Shown here: positions 1-8,912 of the stretch, piece after piece
Numbering within the stretch: position 1 is the first letter of the stretch
How the letters are laid out: the number at the start of each line of letters is the position of its first letter
Origin: an uncultured Collinsella sp.
GTDB lineage: Bacteria > Actinomycetota > Coriobacteriia > Coriobacteriales > Coriobacteriaceae
Direction of reading: 5' to 3'
DNA length: 64,000 nucleotides
NCBI GenBank assembly: GCA_900762355.1
Contig: CAAFGE010000018.1
Span: forward strand, 49,886 to 113,885
The notes under the pieces: generated by a model
Seen by the model: the letters and a program-made list of their open reading frames with translations, nothing else
Told to the model about the DNA's origin: nothing
The model's database searches: none
Made by a program: the position numbers and the translations under genes

Positions 1-1957
1 GCGGATCGAGCAGGCGGACGACCACATCGCGACCGGACATGGTCTTGAACATCGCCAGGAAGTCCTCGGTCTGAACCTTGAGCAGGTCGGCCAGGGCCTG
101 CTGCTTCACGGCCTCATCGTCAGACAGGATAAAGCTCTGGATGATGTTCTTGCGATCGCCCAGGAACATGTGCTCGGTGCGGCACAGACCGATGGCCTCG
201 GCGCCAAACTCGAGCGCGAGCTCGGCATCCTCGGGGTTGTCGGCATTAACGCGCACGTGGTTGGCGTGGCCACCGGTCTCGTCCAAACGGATCTCATCGG
301 CCCAAGACAGGATGGTGTCCAGGTCGCCGGTGAGCTCTGCAGAGACCAGGTCGACCGCGCCGTCGACGACGATACCCTGGGTGCCGTCGATGGAGATGAC
401 ATCGCCCTCGCGCAGCACGCGGTCGCTGCCCTCGATGCGCACGACCTTCTCTGCCGCGTCAATGTGGAAGCGCTCAACGCCGCAAACGCAGGGCGTACCC
501 ATGCCGCGGGCGATAACGGCGGCATGGCTCGTCTTGCCACCGTGGCTGGTCAGGATGCCCTCGGCGGCGACCATGCCCTTCAGGTCGTCGGGGTTGGTCT
601 CCCAGCGGACCAGAATGACCTTGTGGCCCTCGTTGGCGCGCGCGACGGCGTCATCACTCGAGAACACGACCTCGCCCACTGCGGCACCAGGGCTGGCGTT
701 AAGGCCGCTGGCCAGGGCCTCGTACTTCTTGGAGGCGTCGAACTGCGGGTGCAGGAGCTGGTCGAGCTGCGCGGGATCGATGCGGCTCACAGCCTCCTCG
801 CGGGTGATGAGGCCCTCCTCGACCATCTCGATGGCGATGCGCAGGGCGGCGGTGGCGGTGCGCTTGCCCACGCGGGTCTGGAGCATCCAGAGCTTGCCCT
901 GCTCGATGGTAAACTCGATATCGCACATATCGCGGTAATGATCCTCGAGCGTCAGGAACACGCGCTCGAGCTCCTCGCCTGCGGACTCGAGGCCCGAGGT
1001 GGTCTTGAGGTCGGCGATGGGCTCGGTGTTTCGGATGCCGGCGACGACGTCCTCGCCCTGGGCATTCACCAAAAAGTCGCCATAGAACTCCTTGGTGCCG
1101 TCGGCCGGGTTGCGCGTAAAGGCGACGCCGGTCGCAGAGGTCTCGCCCTTGTTGCCAAAGGCCATGGCCTGGACGTTGACGGCGGTGCCGAGCTCGTCGG
1201 AAATGCCGTGCTGCTTGCGGTAGATGCAGGCGCGCTCGTTCATCCAGCTGCCAAAGACGGCCTGGATGGCAAGGCGCAGCTGGAGCTCCGGATCGTGCGG
1301 GAAAACGGGCTTACCGTCGGCGACCTCGAGCTCGGGATACAGGGTCGCCTCGACGTTCTCGGAGAAGATGCCCTTGAAGGTCTCGACGAGCTCCTGCAGG
1401 TCCTCGGCCGAAAGCTCGGAATCGACACGAACGCCGGCGACCAGGCGGGCCTGGGTCAGGGCGTTCTCGAATAGGTCGGCGTCGACGCCCATGACGACGT
1501 TGGAGAACATCTGGATAAAGCGGCGGTAGCTATCCCAGGCAAAGCGCGGGTTTTGCGTCTGGGCGATAAGGCCCTGAACGGAATCGTCATTGAGGCCCAG
1601 GTTGAGGACTGTGTCCATCATGCCGGGCATGGAGAACGGAGCGCCCGAGCGAACCGATACGAGCAGCGGATCGGAGGCATCGCCGAGCTTTTTGCCGCAG
1701 CGGGCCTCGAGGTCGGCCTCGGCGGCAACGATCTCATCGAGTGCGCCTTCGGGCCAGACGTTGCCGGCACCGGAGTACTCGACACAGGTCTGGCAGGTAA
1801 TGGTAAAGCCACCGGGAACCGGCAGACCGATGCGGCTCATCTCGGCAAGGTTTGCGCCTTTGCCGCCAAGCACGAAGTTCATGGATTTGTCGCCCTCAGT
1901 GACACAGGTGCCCTGGGCGTCGGTTCCAAAACGGTAAACCCTCTTGCAATCGCTCAC
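1..1957 (-). CDS. ppdK: pyruvate, phosphate dikinase (3' part cut off by the window edge)
   Basis: PPDK interconverts pyruvate + ATP + phosphate and PEP + AMP + diphosphate in the cytoplasm. About 652 codons are present; the family is about 880-900 residues, so most of the C-terminal PEP/pyruvate-binding barrel lies outside the window. Reading leftward from a GTG at 1957, the N-terminus runs MSDCKRVYRFG and soon reaches the nucleotide-binding start FVLGGKGANLAEM. The phosphohistidine-domain signature GGKTSHAAVIARGMG is intact, with the phosphorylated His at about residue 478. The GTG is chosen because the family N-terminus begins there and a purine-rich GGGGAAG lies just upstream. The gene for its regulator (2284-3159) is directly upstream on the same strand, the usual pairing. 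Confident call; only the C-terminus is unseen. Confidence 0.96.
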   Translation of the reverse strand, partial: MSDCKRVYRFGTDAQGTCVTEGDKSMNFVLGGKGANLAEMSRIGLPVPGGFTITCQTCVEYSGAGNVWPEGALDEIVAAEADLEARCGKKLGDASDPLLVSVRSGAPFSMPGMMDTVLNLGLNDDSVQGLIAQTQNPRFAWDSYRRFIQMFSNVVMGVDADLFENALTQARLVAGVRVDSELSAEDLQELVETFKGIFSENVEATLYPELEVADGKPVFPHDPELQLRLAIQAVFGSWMNERACIYRKQHGISDELGTAVNVQAMAFGNKGETSATGVAFTRNPADGTKEFYGDFLVNAQGEDVVAGIRNTEPIADLKTTSGLESAGEELERVFLTLEDHYRDMCDIEFTIEQGKLWMLQTRVGKRTATAALRIAIEMVEEGLITREEAVSRIDPAQLDQLLHPQFDASKKYEALASGLNASPGAAVGEVVFSSDDAVARANEGHKVILVRWETNPDDLKGMVAAEGILTSHGGKTSHAAVIARGMGTPCVCGVERFHIDAAEKVVRIEGSDRVLREGDVISIDGTQGIVVDGAVDLVSAELTGDLDTILSWADEIRLDETGGHANHVRVNADNPEDAELALEFGAEAIGLCRTEHMFLGDRKNIIQSFILSDDEAVKQQALADLLKVQTEDFLAMFKTMSGRDVVVRLLDP

Positions 1958-2032
1958 GATACTTCCCCTTCCATGCGCTTACGCGCACGACCGTGGTAAC
2001 GAATCGACCCGCCGGATGCGGGCCGTGAGGGA

Positions 2033-2119
2033 ACTATACGGCGGGTTTTGGACAGGCTTGAGCAGAGGGTGCGCGGTTTGGTAAACGTGCTAAAACCGGC
2101 GGTAAACGGTAGGTAAAGG
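2033..2119 (-). promoter_or_regulatory. probable ppdK promoter with three GGTAAA-type repeats upstream
   Basis: On the minus strand a TATAGT -10 box lies at 2033-2038 with no good -35. Upstream, on the plus strand, GGTAAACG occurs at 2080-2087 and 2101-2108 and GGTAAAGG at 2112-2119. Starts are 21 and 11 bp apart, about two and one helical turns, as for a protein bound on one face. Their place at roughly -55 to -90 fits an activator. The regulator is unknown; this is inference from spacing alone. Confidence 0.4.
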
Positions 2120-2227
2120 TGGTTACCTTATGAAGATACCACTACAAGGAAAGTGCAGGTCGGATGCGATGTTTTTGCTAAATCGCTTTACCATTTATCA
2201 GCATTATTTCCAAGTATTCTCTTCGGT

Positions 2228-2286
2228 TAGCTAAAAGAGCCCCGTCCCAAATTAGCTACCCAAACAACCTTGTCCCAAGTGAGCTA
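2228..2286 (-). repeat. two abutting REP-like hairpins with a GGGAC core after the ppsR stop codon
   Basis: Read on the minus strand, the distal unit (2228-2258) has arms TAGCTAA / TTAGCTA around TTTGGGACGGGGCTC. It matches 62472-62502 at 30 of 31 positions in opposite orientation. The proximal unit (2253-2286) has arms TAGCT / AGCTA around CACTTGGGACAAGG, and its first arm contains the TAG stop of the PPDK regulator. The core matches the repeats flanking the transposase gene at 10288-11028. Confidence 0.75.
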
Positions 2287-3159
2287 CTTTTGTTGAACGC
2301 AACGGGCGGCACGGCGGGCTCTTGCCTCTTGAATCTCTTCGAGGTGAGCAATGATCTCGGCAGCGCTTTCCTCGATGGCTTTGCCGTCGGTACGCACAAC
2401 AAAGCAGCCTAAGCGCTTCATGAGGGCACGAGCTTCCTCAAGCTCGCCGCGCACGCTCTCGGGCTCGGCATAGGAGCCGGCAACGGCACGGGCGTAGTCA
2501 TCGCCCAAGCGGCTATCGCGAATCTCGGAAATCACATCGACGGTCGAAATCAAGCCGAACAGGCGCATCGGGTCAACCTCGTAAATCGACTTGGGCGGCT
2601 CCATGCCATGCGCCAACGGAACATTGGCGACCTTGTAGCCCTGATAGGCTAAATACATCGACAGCGGCGTCTTGGATGTACGCGACACACCCAGCAGCAC
2701 GATATCGGCACCCGACAGATCGTCACAACCACGACCGTCATCGTGCTCAACGAAATACTCCATGGCCTCGATACGATGGAAATACCGATCGTCGGTCTTG
2801 TGAATCACGCCCGCAACGCCTTTGGGCGGCACACCGATGAGCGACGACAATACGGCGAGCGTCGGACCGATCAGGTCGACCGAGCGAATGTGCAGCATGC
2901 CCAAATAATCGAGCACGCGGGCGCGAAGCGCCGGATCGACGATGGTGTGGAACACGGCGATATCGCGATGGTCGGCATCGACGCGCGGCCCCACAAATGA
3001 CTTGACCTGCTCCACGGAGGTCACCTTAGGCAGGCGCAAAACGCGAAAAGCCCCTACATCAAATTGCCCGGACGCCGCAAGCACCACCTCACAAGCGGTA
3101 TCGCCGAGCGAGTCGGAGATAACGATAACGGTGGGACGAGCGGTGACCGGGCAATCCAT
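2284..3159 (-). CDS. ppsR: PPDK regulatory protein (bifunctional kinase / pyrophosphorylase, DUF299 family)
   Basis: Members of this family inactivate PPDK by ADP-dependent phosphorylation of a Thr next to the catalytic His and reactivate it by phosphate-dependent removal. The 291-residue length is typical. The N-terminal VIVISDSLGDTA and the P-loop-like GVSRTSKTPLS near residues 155-165 are family signatures. ATG at 3159 is preceded by AAAGGAG at good spacing. It lies directly upstream of ppdK on the same strand, which favours PPDK over PEP synthase as the target. The stop codon lies inside a short palindromic repeat. The symbol follows the E. coli homologue; in PPDK organisms it is often called PDRP/RP. 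Confidence 0.93.
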   Translation of the reverse strand: MDCPVTARPTVIVISDSLGDTACEVVLAASGQFDVGAFRVLRLPKVTSVEQVKSFVGPRVDADHRDIAVFHTIVDPALRARVLDYLGMLHIRSVDLIGPTLAVLSSLIGVPPKGVAGVIHKTDDRYFHRIEAMEYFVEHDDGRGCDDLSGADIVLLGVSRTSKTPLSMYLAYQGYKVANVPLAHGMEPPKSIYEVDPMRLFGLISTVDVISEIRDSRLGDDYARAVAGSYAEPESVRGELEEARALMKRLGCFVVRTDGKAIEESAAEIIAHLEEIQEARARRAARCVQQK

Positions 3160-3193
3160 GCGGGGCTCCTTTTGCGCTTATGCGCAGGCTGGC

Positions 3194-5290
3194 TTACTTT
3201 TTGCGGGCAAGCTCACCGATGTTGGCAATGCCGGAGAAAACGGCCTCGAAGCGGTTGAGCAGCTTAAGGCGATTATCGCGAAGCTGCTCGTCTTTGTCCA
3301 TGACCATGACCTCATCGAAGAAACGGTCGATGGGCGCGCGCAGGGCGGCGAGGGCGGCAAATGCGGCCGGGTAGTCCTCGACAGCAAGGGCGGCATCGAC
3401 AGCGGTCTGAGCGGCCTCGGAGGCGTCGGCGAGCGCGAGCTCGACCTCGCCCATCAGGCTGCGGTCATACTCCGCACCAAGCTCAGGCTTGGAGATATGC
3501 GCGGCGCGGGCATAGGCGGTCGCCAGGTTGTCGAACGTCTCAGCGTCGTTCTTGCGGGCCTCGTCGAGGGCGGCGCAGCGGGCGAAGAAGACGGACGGGG
3601 CGATAATGTGCACCGCGGAGACGGCGGCAACGGTATCGGCCGGGATCTTTTCGTCGCGGGCCATGCTCACCAGGCGGCCATGGAAGAAGTCACGAACCTG
3701 CTGGGCGACCTCGGCGGCGTCGAACTCAATGCCCTGCTCGCTATAGAGCTCGAGCGCAAAGTCGATGAGCGACGTGGGATCGATCGGCAGACGGTCGCGC
3801 AGGATGTTGATGATACCGATAGCGGCACGACGCAGCGCGTAGGGATCGGAGGAGCCAGTCGGGGGCTCGCCGATGGCAAAGATACCGGCGATGGTATCAA
3901 GCTTGTCGGCGCAGGCCACGATGCAGCCAGCGGTGCCCTCAGGCAGCTCGTCACCGGCAAAACGGGGACGATAGTGATCGCGAATGGCGTGGGCGACCTC
4001 GTCGTTCTCCCCCATCGCGGTGGCGTAGTAACCGCCCATCACGCCCTGCTGACTCGTGAACTCGACGACGGCGTTGGACACCAGGTCGGCCTTGCACAGG
4101 TGCGCGGCGCGAGCAGCGTCGGCGGCAAGATGGGCGCCCAGATGAGCCTCGCGGGCAATAGCGAGCGCGAGCTGCTCGATGCGCTCGGACTTGGCGAGCA
4201 CGCTGCCGAGCTTCTCCTGGAAGGCAACCTTGGCCAGACGCTCGCGGAACTCGTCGAGGGAGATCTTCAGGTCCTCCTCGTAGAAGAACTTAGCGTCGTC
4301 TAGACGGGCGCGCACGACGCGCTCGTTGCCGTCGATCACGCGCTCGGCATTCTCGGGCTTGCTGTTGGAGACGACCACGAACTCACGCGTGAGCTTGCCC
4401 TCGCCGTCATAGATCGGGAAGTAGCGCTGGTTGGTGAGCATGGACTCGCAGATAATCTCGTGCGGGACCTTGAGGAACTCCTCGTCGAAAGTACCGACGA
4501 GCACCGTCGGCCACTCGCAGAGGTTGATGACCTCCTCAAAGACCTTCTTAGGCGTATCGACATGGCAGCCGGGACGGGCAGCCTCGACCTCGGCGATACC
4601 GGCGAGAATCGCCTCGCGACGACGCTCAGCAGAGAGCACGCCGGCGCCCTCGAGCACCTGCTCGTAGACGGCGGGGCTGGCGACAACGTGGTCACCAGGG
4701 CCAAGTACGCGATGACCACGCGTGGTGTTGCCACTCGTCACGTCGGCAAACGACACGGGAACAACATCCTCGCCCAAAAGGCAGCAGATCCAACGGACCG
4801 GACGAACAAAGGTCGCGTGCTCGTGGCCCCAGCGCTGGCTGCGGTAGTTGGGCCACTGCAGGCCGGCAATAGTCTTCTCGCACAGAGCGGTCAGAATCGG
4901 CGTAGCCGGTGCGGAGGGAATGTTCTTCTCGGCGAACACATACTCGCGACCGTCAGTGTCCTCGCGTCGAACCAGGTCCTCGGCAGCCACACCGCACTTG
5001 CGGGCGAAGCCCTGGGCGGCCTTGGTGGCGTTGCCGTCGGCATCGAAGGCAATGTTTGCCGCGGGACCGCGCTTGACCTCATGGACCTCATCGGTCGCAG
5101 TGGCGACATCGGCCACGAGCGCAGCCAGACGACGCGGGCTCGAGATCACGCGGACCTCGCCATGGGCCAGACCGGCCTCGTCGAGGCCCTTGGCGATCAT
5201 GGTGCCAAGCTGCTTGACGGCATTGTTCAACGGTGCGGAGGGCATTTCCTCCGTACCAATCTCAAACAGGAAATCCTTAGCGTCTGCCAT
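3194..5290 (-). CDS. glyS: glycine-tRNA ligase beta subunit
   Basis: Beta chain of the heterotetrameric alpha2beta2 glycyl-tRNA synthetase, which binds tRNA-Gly and completes the enzyme with GlyQ. At 698 residues it is of normal length. It starts MADAKDFLFEIGTEEMPSA, the conserved N-terminus, and keeps the HD-like middle and the C-terminal DALR-type anticodon-binding region ending around FSGIANIGELARKK. The ATG is 3 nt after the glyQ stop codon, so the two chains are almost certainly translated from one mRNA. Nothing unusual was seen. Confidence 0.96.
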   Translation of the reverse strand: MADAKDFLFEIGTEEMPSAPLNNAVKQLGTMIAKGLDEAGLAHGEVRVISSPRRLAALVADVATATDEVHEVKRGPAANIAFDADGNATKAAQGFARKCGVAAEDLVRREDTDGREYVFAEKNIPSAPATPILTALCEKTIAGLQWPNYRSQRWGHEHATFVRPVRWICCLLGEDVVPVSFADVTSGNTTRGHRVLGPGDHVVASPAVYEQVLEGAGVLSAERRREAILAGIAEVEAARPGCHVDTPKKVFEEVINLCEWPTVLVGTFDEEFLKVPHEIICESMLTNQRYFPIYDGEGKLTREFVVVSNSKPENAERVIDGNERVVRARLDDAKFFYEEDLKISLDEFRERLAKVAFQEKLGSVLAKSERIEQLALAIAREAHLGAHLAADAARAAHLCKADLVSNAVVEFTSQQGVMGGYYATAMGENDEVAHAIRDHYRPRFAGDELPEGTAGCIVACADKLDTIAGIFAIGEPPTGSSDPYALRRAAIGIINILRDRLPIDPTSLIDFALELYSEQGIEFDAAEVAQQVRDFFHGRLVSMARDEKIPADTVAAVSAVHIIAPSVFFARCAALDEARKNDAETFDNLATAYARAAHISKPELGAEYDRSLMGEVELALADASEAAQTAVDAALAVEDYPAAFAALAALRAPIDRFFDEVMVMDKDEQLRDNRLKLLNRFEAVFSGIANIGELARKK

Positions 5291-5293
5291 GGC

Positions 5294-6205
5294 TTACGCC
5301 ACCTCGCCTTCCTGGTCGGCATTCTCGTTGACTCCGGCGACCTCGGCCATGTAGGCCTCGCAGCACGCCTTGGCGACGGCGCGGACGCGCAGGATGTAGT
5401 TGGCACGCTCGACCGCGGATAGGGCACCGCGGGCATCGAGCAGGTTGAAGGCGTGGCTGCACTTCATGACACAGTCGTACGCCGGCAGCGGCAGCTTTCG
5501 CTCCAGGCAGGAATGGCACTCGGCCTCGTAGTCGTCAAACTTCTGACGCATCATCTCGACGTTGGCGACCTCAAAGTTATAAGCACTGAACTCGCGCTCA
5601 TTCTCCAAGAACACGTCGCCGTAGGTCATGGGCGTGCCGTCGGGCAGGTAGCTCCACACCAGGTCGTAGACGGAGTTGACGCCCTGGGCATACATGGCGA
5701 TACGCTCCAGGCCGTAGGTGATCTCGACGGGCACGGGGTCGACCTCGATGCCGCCCACCTGCTGGAAGTACGTAAACTGCGTGACCTCCATGCCGTTGAG
5801 CCAAACCTCCCAGCCAAGGCCCCAGGCGCCCAGGGTCGGGCTCTCCCAGTCGTCCTCGACAAAGCGGACGTCATGGTCGTTGGGGTCCAGGCCAATGGCG
5901 GCCAGCGAACCCAGGTAGAGCTCCTGGGCGTTGACCGGCGAGGGCTTGATGAGCACCTGGAACTGATAGTAGTGCTGCATGCGGTTGGGGTTCTCGCCGT
6001 AGCGGCCGTCGGCGGGACGGCGGCAAGGCTGCGCATAGCAGGTGCGCCACTCGGCGGGACCGAGCGAGCGCAGCGTGGTCGCGGTATGGAAGGTACCGGC
6101 ACCGACCTCGGAGTCATAAGGCTGCATAATGACGCAGCCCTGCTCGCCCCAGTACTGCTGGAGGCGCAGGATGATGTCTTGGAAGGAAAGCGATGAAGCG
6201 TTCAT
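5294..6205 (-). CDS. glyQ: glycine-tRNA ligase alpha subunit
   Basis: Catalytic alpha chain of bacterial glycyl-tRNA synthetase (class II). The 303-residue protein begins MNASSLSFQDIILRLQQYW and carries GCVIMQPYDSEVGAGTFH and the GPAEWRTCYAQPCRRP motif-2 region, both diagnostic of GlyQ. It is first in a leftward glyQ-glyS-ppsR-ppdK run. The 59-bp gap upstream to lepB shows no T-box leader. The C-terminal acidic tail (ENADQEGEVA) is normal for the family. Confidence 0.96.
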   Translation of the reverse strand: MNASSLSFQDIILRLQQYWGEQGCVIMQPYDSEVGAGTFHTATTLRSLGPAEWRTCYAQPCRRPADGRYGENPNRMQHYYQFQVLIKPSPVNAQELYLGSLAAIGLDPNDHDVRFVEDDWESPTLGAWGLGWEVWLNGMEVTQFTYFQQVGGIEVDPVPVEITYGLERIAMYAQGVNSVYDLVWSYLPDGTPMTYGDVFLENEREFSAYNFEVANVEMMRQKFDDYEAECHSCLERKLPLPAYDCVMKCSHAFNLLDARGALSAVERANYILRVRAVAKACCEAYMAEVAGVNENADQEGEVA

Positions 6206-6264
6206 GCCTCTAATATCCCCTCGTCGAAACGATTACACGGTTAGGTACTGTACTATAGCGGTTT

Positions 6265-6828
6265 TTAGTCGATAGCGCCGATGCGGTTGAGCGGCCAGTA
6301 GCGAACGAGTGCCACGGCCATTAAATCGGAGCGGTCGACCGGCCCAAAATAGCGAGAGTCGGCAGAGTTTTCGCGGTTGTCGCCCATCACCCACACGCAC
6401 CCGTCGGGAACGGTGTAGGGATAGCTTACCTGAGCGCCGGGCGCTTGGACCGAAAGCGGCCAGCTCATGCCCGCCGTATAGTCCTCGTCGAGCGCTTGGC
6501 CGTCAACGACCACCTTGCCGTCCTGCAGGTCAACCGTCTGGCCGGCCGTGGCAATTACGCGCTTGACAAGAACATCATGCTCGGAGGTGCCATCGGGGTT
6601 GTGAAACACCACGATATCGCCCTGCTTGACGGGCTGACCGAGCTCGAGGCTCACCTTTTGCGCCAGGATCTGGTCGCCAATCTCGATTGTGTCCTCCATA
6701 GAGCCGGTGGGCACCACAAAGGGCTCGACCACAAAGGTGCGGATCAGGAAGGTGGCCACAAGCGCGATCGCGATGACCGCGATCCACTCAAAAGCGCCCC
6801 TCAACGCGGAATGCTGCGATGGAACCAT
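6265..6828 (-). CDS. lepB: signal peptidase I
   Basis: Membrane-anchored Ser/Lys protease that removes signal peptides from exported proteins. With ATG at 6828 the protein has 187 residues: one N-terminal membrane segment (about 14-34), the nucleophile Ser about 43 in VPTGSMEDT, and the general-base Lys about 89 in DVLVKRVIATAG, followed by the GDNRENSADSR box. An in-frame GTG at 6834 overlaps the trmD stop. The ATG is preferred because GAGGAG lies 5 nt before it. It is last in the rpsP-khpA-rimM-trmD-lepB run. Confidence 0.93.
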   Translation of the reverse strand: MVPSQHSALRGAFEWIAVIAIALVATFLIRTFVVEPFVVPTGSMEDTIEIGDQILAQKVSLELGQPVKQGDIVVFHNPDGTSEHDVLVKRVIATAGQTVDLQDGKVVVDGQALDEDYTAGMSWPLSVQAPGAQVSYPYTVPDGCVWVMGDNRENSADSRYFGPVDRSDLMAVALVRYWPLNRIGAID

Positions 6829-6830
6829 TC

Positions 6831-7589
6831 TCACTCCTCGCTCTGCGAATACGAAGCGTCCAGAATCTCCTGCGCGTATGCGCGCTCCTGGGGCGTAAGC
6901 CGTGCCGTCTCGATCAGGTCGGGACGCCAGCGGCAGGTGCGCTCGATGGCATTCTTACGGCGCCAGGCGTCAACCTTGGCATGGTCACCGCTCACGAGCA
7001 CCGGCGGCACGCCCTCGCCGTTGAATTCAGCAGGGCGAGTGTACTGCGCATACTCGAGCAGGCCTCCGTCCTCGGCGGTCGAGAACGACTCGTCGACGTT
7101 GCTCATCTCGTCACCAAGGGCGCCGGGAATCAGGCGTACGACAGCATCGGCAACGACCATAGCGGGAAGCTCGCCGCCCGTGAGCACGTAATCGCCGATC
7201 GACAGGCGCTCGTCGGCATACGCATAGGCACGCTCGTCGACACCCTCGTAACGGCTGCACACAAACAGCAAGCGCTCGCTTTTGAGCAGGCGCTCGGCCA
7301 CATGCTGTGTAAAGGGCTCGCCACAGGGGGTAAAAAACACCACGGTGGGCTTAGGACCCTCGGAGCTAATAGCCTCGATGGCCTCGGCAATAGGCTCGAC
7401 CTTCATGAGCATGCCCTGCCCGCCGCCGTACGGCTCGTCATCGACGGTACGATGGCGGTCGTGCGTCCAGTCGCGCAGGTTATACGCCTTAAAATCAAAA
7501 AGGCCGGCCTTGCGGGCGCGGCCCAAAATCGATGTGGACATGACGGGCTCAAACATCTCGGGAAAGACCGAAAGGGTCTCAATCAGCAT
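6831..7589 (-). CDS. trmD: tRNA (guanine-N1-)-methyltransferase
   Basis: SPOUT-family enzyme that methylates G37 of tRNAs reading CNN codons and prevents +1 frameshifting. The 252-residue product starts MLIETLSVFPEMFEPV and contains the trefoil-knot SAM-binding elements around ERLSIGDYVLTGGELPAMV (about 130-150) and the DEPYGGGQGMLMK loop. It sits between rimM and lepB in the conserved ribosome-maturation cluster, and its stop codon lies against the start of lepB. Confidence 0.96.
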   Translation of the reverse strand: MLIETLSVFPEMFEPVMSTSILGRARKAGLFDFKAYNLRDWTHDRHRTVDDEPYGGGQGMLMKVEPIAEAIEAISSEGPKPTVVFFTPCGEPFTQHVAERLLKSERLLFVCSRYEGVDERAYAYADERLSIGDYVLTGGELPAMVVADAVVRLIPGALGDEMSNVDESFSTAEDGGLLEYAQYTRPAEFNGEGVPPVLVSGDHAKVDAWRRKNAIERTCRWRPDLIETARLTPQERAYAQEILDASYSQSEE

Positions 7590-7599
7590 GTTGTCCTCC

Positions 7600-8121
7600 C
7601 TACTTGTCCATATCGATCAGGCCGTCCATAACGTGGACGGAAATTGTTCCTGTGTCGGGAAGATCGAGCACAACCTGCTCGATCACGGGAATCAGTACCT
7701 CGCCGTACCGATCACCCTCGACAACCCAAACATCGTTAGCGGGCGTCGACATGATCTCGACGATCGTGCCGAGTGAACCGAAGCGCTCGTCGACCACCTC
7801 GCGACCCATCAGGTCGGTATAGGCGGCGTCGAGTGAATCGAGCTCAAAATCGTCACGATTTGCCAACACATAGCATCCCGTGATGCCCTCGGCGGCCGTC
7901 AAGTCGTCAATGCCCTCAAACAAGACCAGATCGCCATCGCCCGTATCGGTGACGGACACGACCGTGCAAAAGCGGTCGCGCTTGAGCGCCGGCGGCGTCA
8001 GGGCGACGCGCATACCCGGCTCTAATACAGAAGGAAGCCCCCGCAGCGGCTGCGCGAGGACCTCCCCCTTCCTTCCGTGCGGCTTGACCACACGGGCGAT
8101 GTTTTTGTACTGGGACCTCAA
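7600..8121 (-). CDS. rimM: ribosome maturation factor RimM
   Basis: Assists 30S subunit head assembly, acting with S19 and 16S rRNA. The 173 residues show the N-terminal RimM beta-barrel (IARVVKPHGRKGEVLAQPL at about 8-26) and a C-terminal PRC-barrel (GREVVDERFGSLGTIVEI). It lies 4 nt from the khpA stop codon and 10 nt from trmD in a co-directional operon. Confidence 0.93.
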   Translation of the reverse strand: MRSQYKNIARVVKPHGRKGEVLAQPLRGLPSVLEPGMRVALTPPALKRDRFCTVVSVTDTGDGDLVLFEGIDDLTAAEGITGCYVLANRDDFELDSLDAAYTDLMGREVVDERFGSLGTIVEIMSTPANDVWVVEGDRYGEVLIPVIEQVVLDLPDTGTISVHVMDGLIDMDK

Positions 8122-8125
8122 GGTC

Positions 8126-8410
8126 CTAGCCCAGAACCTCTACCTCGACAGCAGTGTCGAGGCGAGCGGCCAGTGCACGGGCGAGCGTGCGAATGGCCTT
8201 GATGGTACGGCCACGACGGCCGATGACCTTAGCAACGTCATCCTCGGCGACAGAAACCTCAATCGTAGAGGCGTCATCACCATCAATGACCTCAAGGCTC
8301 ACGGAATCCGGGTCGTCGACGATCTGAACAACGAGATATTCGACGAGATCGGCGATGCGATCTGAGAGCATTGCCTCACCCTCGAGCTGTGCAGCGTCAA
8401 CCTCAGGCAC
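8126..8410 (-). CDS. khpA: KhpA-type KH-domain RNA-binding protein
   Basis: Small (94 aa) single-KH protein. The GxxG loop is GRRG within VIGRRGRTIKAIRTL near residues 64-78. KhpA proteins usually pair with KhpB/Jag to bind many RNAs and affect cell elongation and division in Gram-positive bacteria. The position between rpsP and rimM is the canonical one. KhpB/Jag is not encoded in this window. Confidence 0.9.
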   Translation of the reverse strand: MPEVDAAQLEGEAMLSDRIADLVEYLVVQIVDDPDSVSLEVIDGDDASTIEVSVAEDDVAKVIGRRGRTIKAIRTLARALAARLDTAVEVEVLG

Positions 8411-8413
8411 GAT

Positions 8414-8755
8414 TTACTCCTCGGCACCCTCAGCGGCCTCAGCGGCAGCCTTAGCTGCCTCGGCCTCTTTGGCGAGCTGCTTCTTGGACTTCTTGACGAC
8501 GGTCTCGGTCTTCTCGCCCTCGTTGGCGGCCTTGACCAGAGCGGCGACGGCGTCGGTGAGCTGAGCGCCCTTGGACTGCCAGTCGGCGATCTTCTCGAGG
8601 TCGAGGTTGATGGTCTTGGGGGCGGTCATCGGGTTGTAGCGGCCAACCTCCTCGATGATACGACCGTCACGCGGGGCGCGGGAATCGGCGACGACGACAC
8701 GGTAGTACGGACGCTTCTTAGCGCCGTGACGAGCAAGGCGAATCTTGACTGCCAA
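8414..8755 (-). CDS. rpsP: 30S ribosomal protein S16
   Basis: Structural protein of the small ribosomal subunit. I start it at a TTG at 8755, giving MAVKIRLARHGAKKRPYYR, the standard S16 N-terminus. GGAGGAG lies 6 nt before this TTG, and a further-upstream ATG (8791) would add 12 non-conserved residues. The 113-residue protein has an Ala/Glu/Lys-rich C-terminal tail beyond the core of about 80-85 residues. First gene of the rpsP-khpA-rimM-trmD-lepB operon. Confidence 0.95.
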   Translation of the reverse strand: MAVKIRLARHGAKKRPYYRVVVADSRAPRDGRIIEEVGRYNPMTAPKTINLDLEKIADWQSKGAQLTDAVAALVKAANEGEKTETVVKKSKKQLAKEAEAAKAAAEAAEGAEE

Positions 8756-8884
8756 AGGAAACTCCTCCAACCAAGCAGCTTTAGGCTGCAACTACAAACA
8801 AACAGTTGAACATAATACGCCATCGACGCGGGCAGGTGAAGTCCGTGAGACCAACTTCTTCGGTGTAGTCGAGGGCAAATCCAT

Positions 8885-8912
8885 ATCTTAGACAAGAATT
8901 CGGGATTTGCAA
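8885..8912 (-). promoter_or_regulatory. possible rpsP operon promoter
   Basis: On the minus strand TTGCAA (8907-8912) and TAAGAT (8885-8890) are separated by 16 bp. This would give a leader of roughly 120 nt before the TTG start of rpsP. An 8-bp inverted repeat GCAAATCC / GGATTTGC overlaps the same segment. Both hexamers are imperfect, so this is a weak prediction. Confidence 0.3.

Noticed and set aside
170..1474. Plus-strand frame opposite ppdK
   Set aside because: The minus strand encodes PPDK motifs throughout, including the phosphohistidine box; the antisense product has no match by eye.
6206..6264. T-box riboswitch ahead of glyQ
   Set aside because: The gap is only 59 bp and shows neither a specifier stem nor the T-box consensus.
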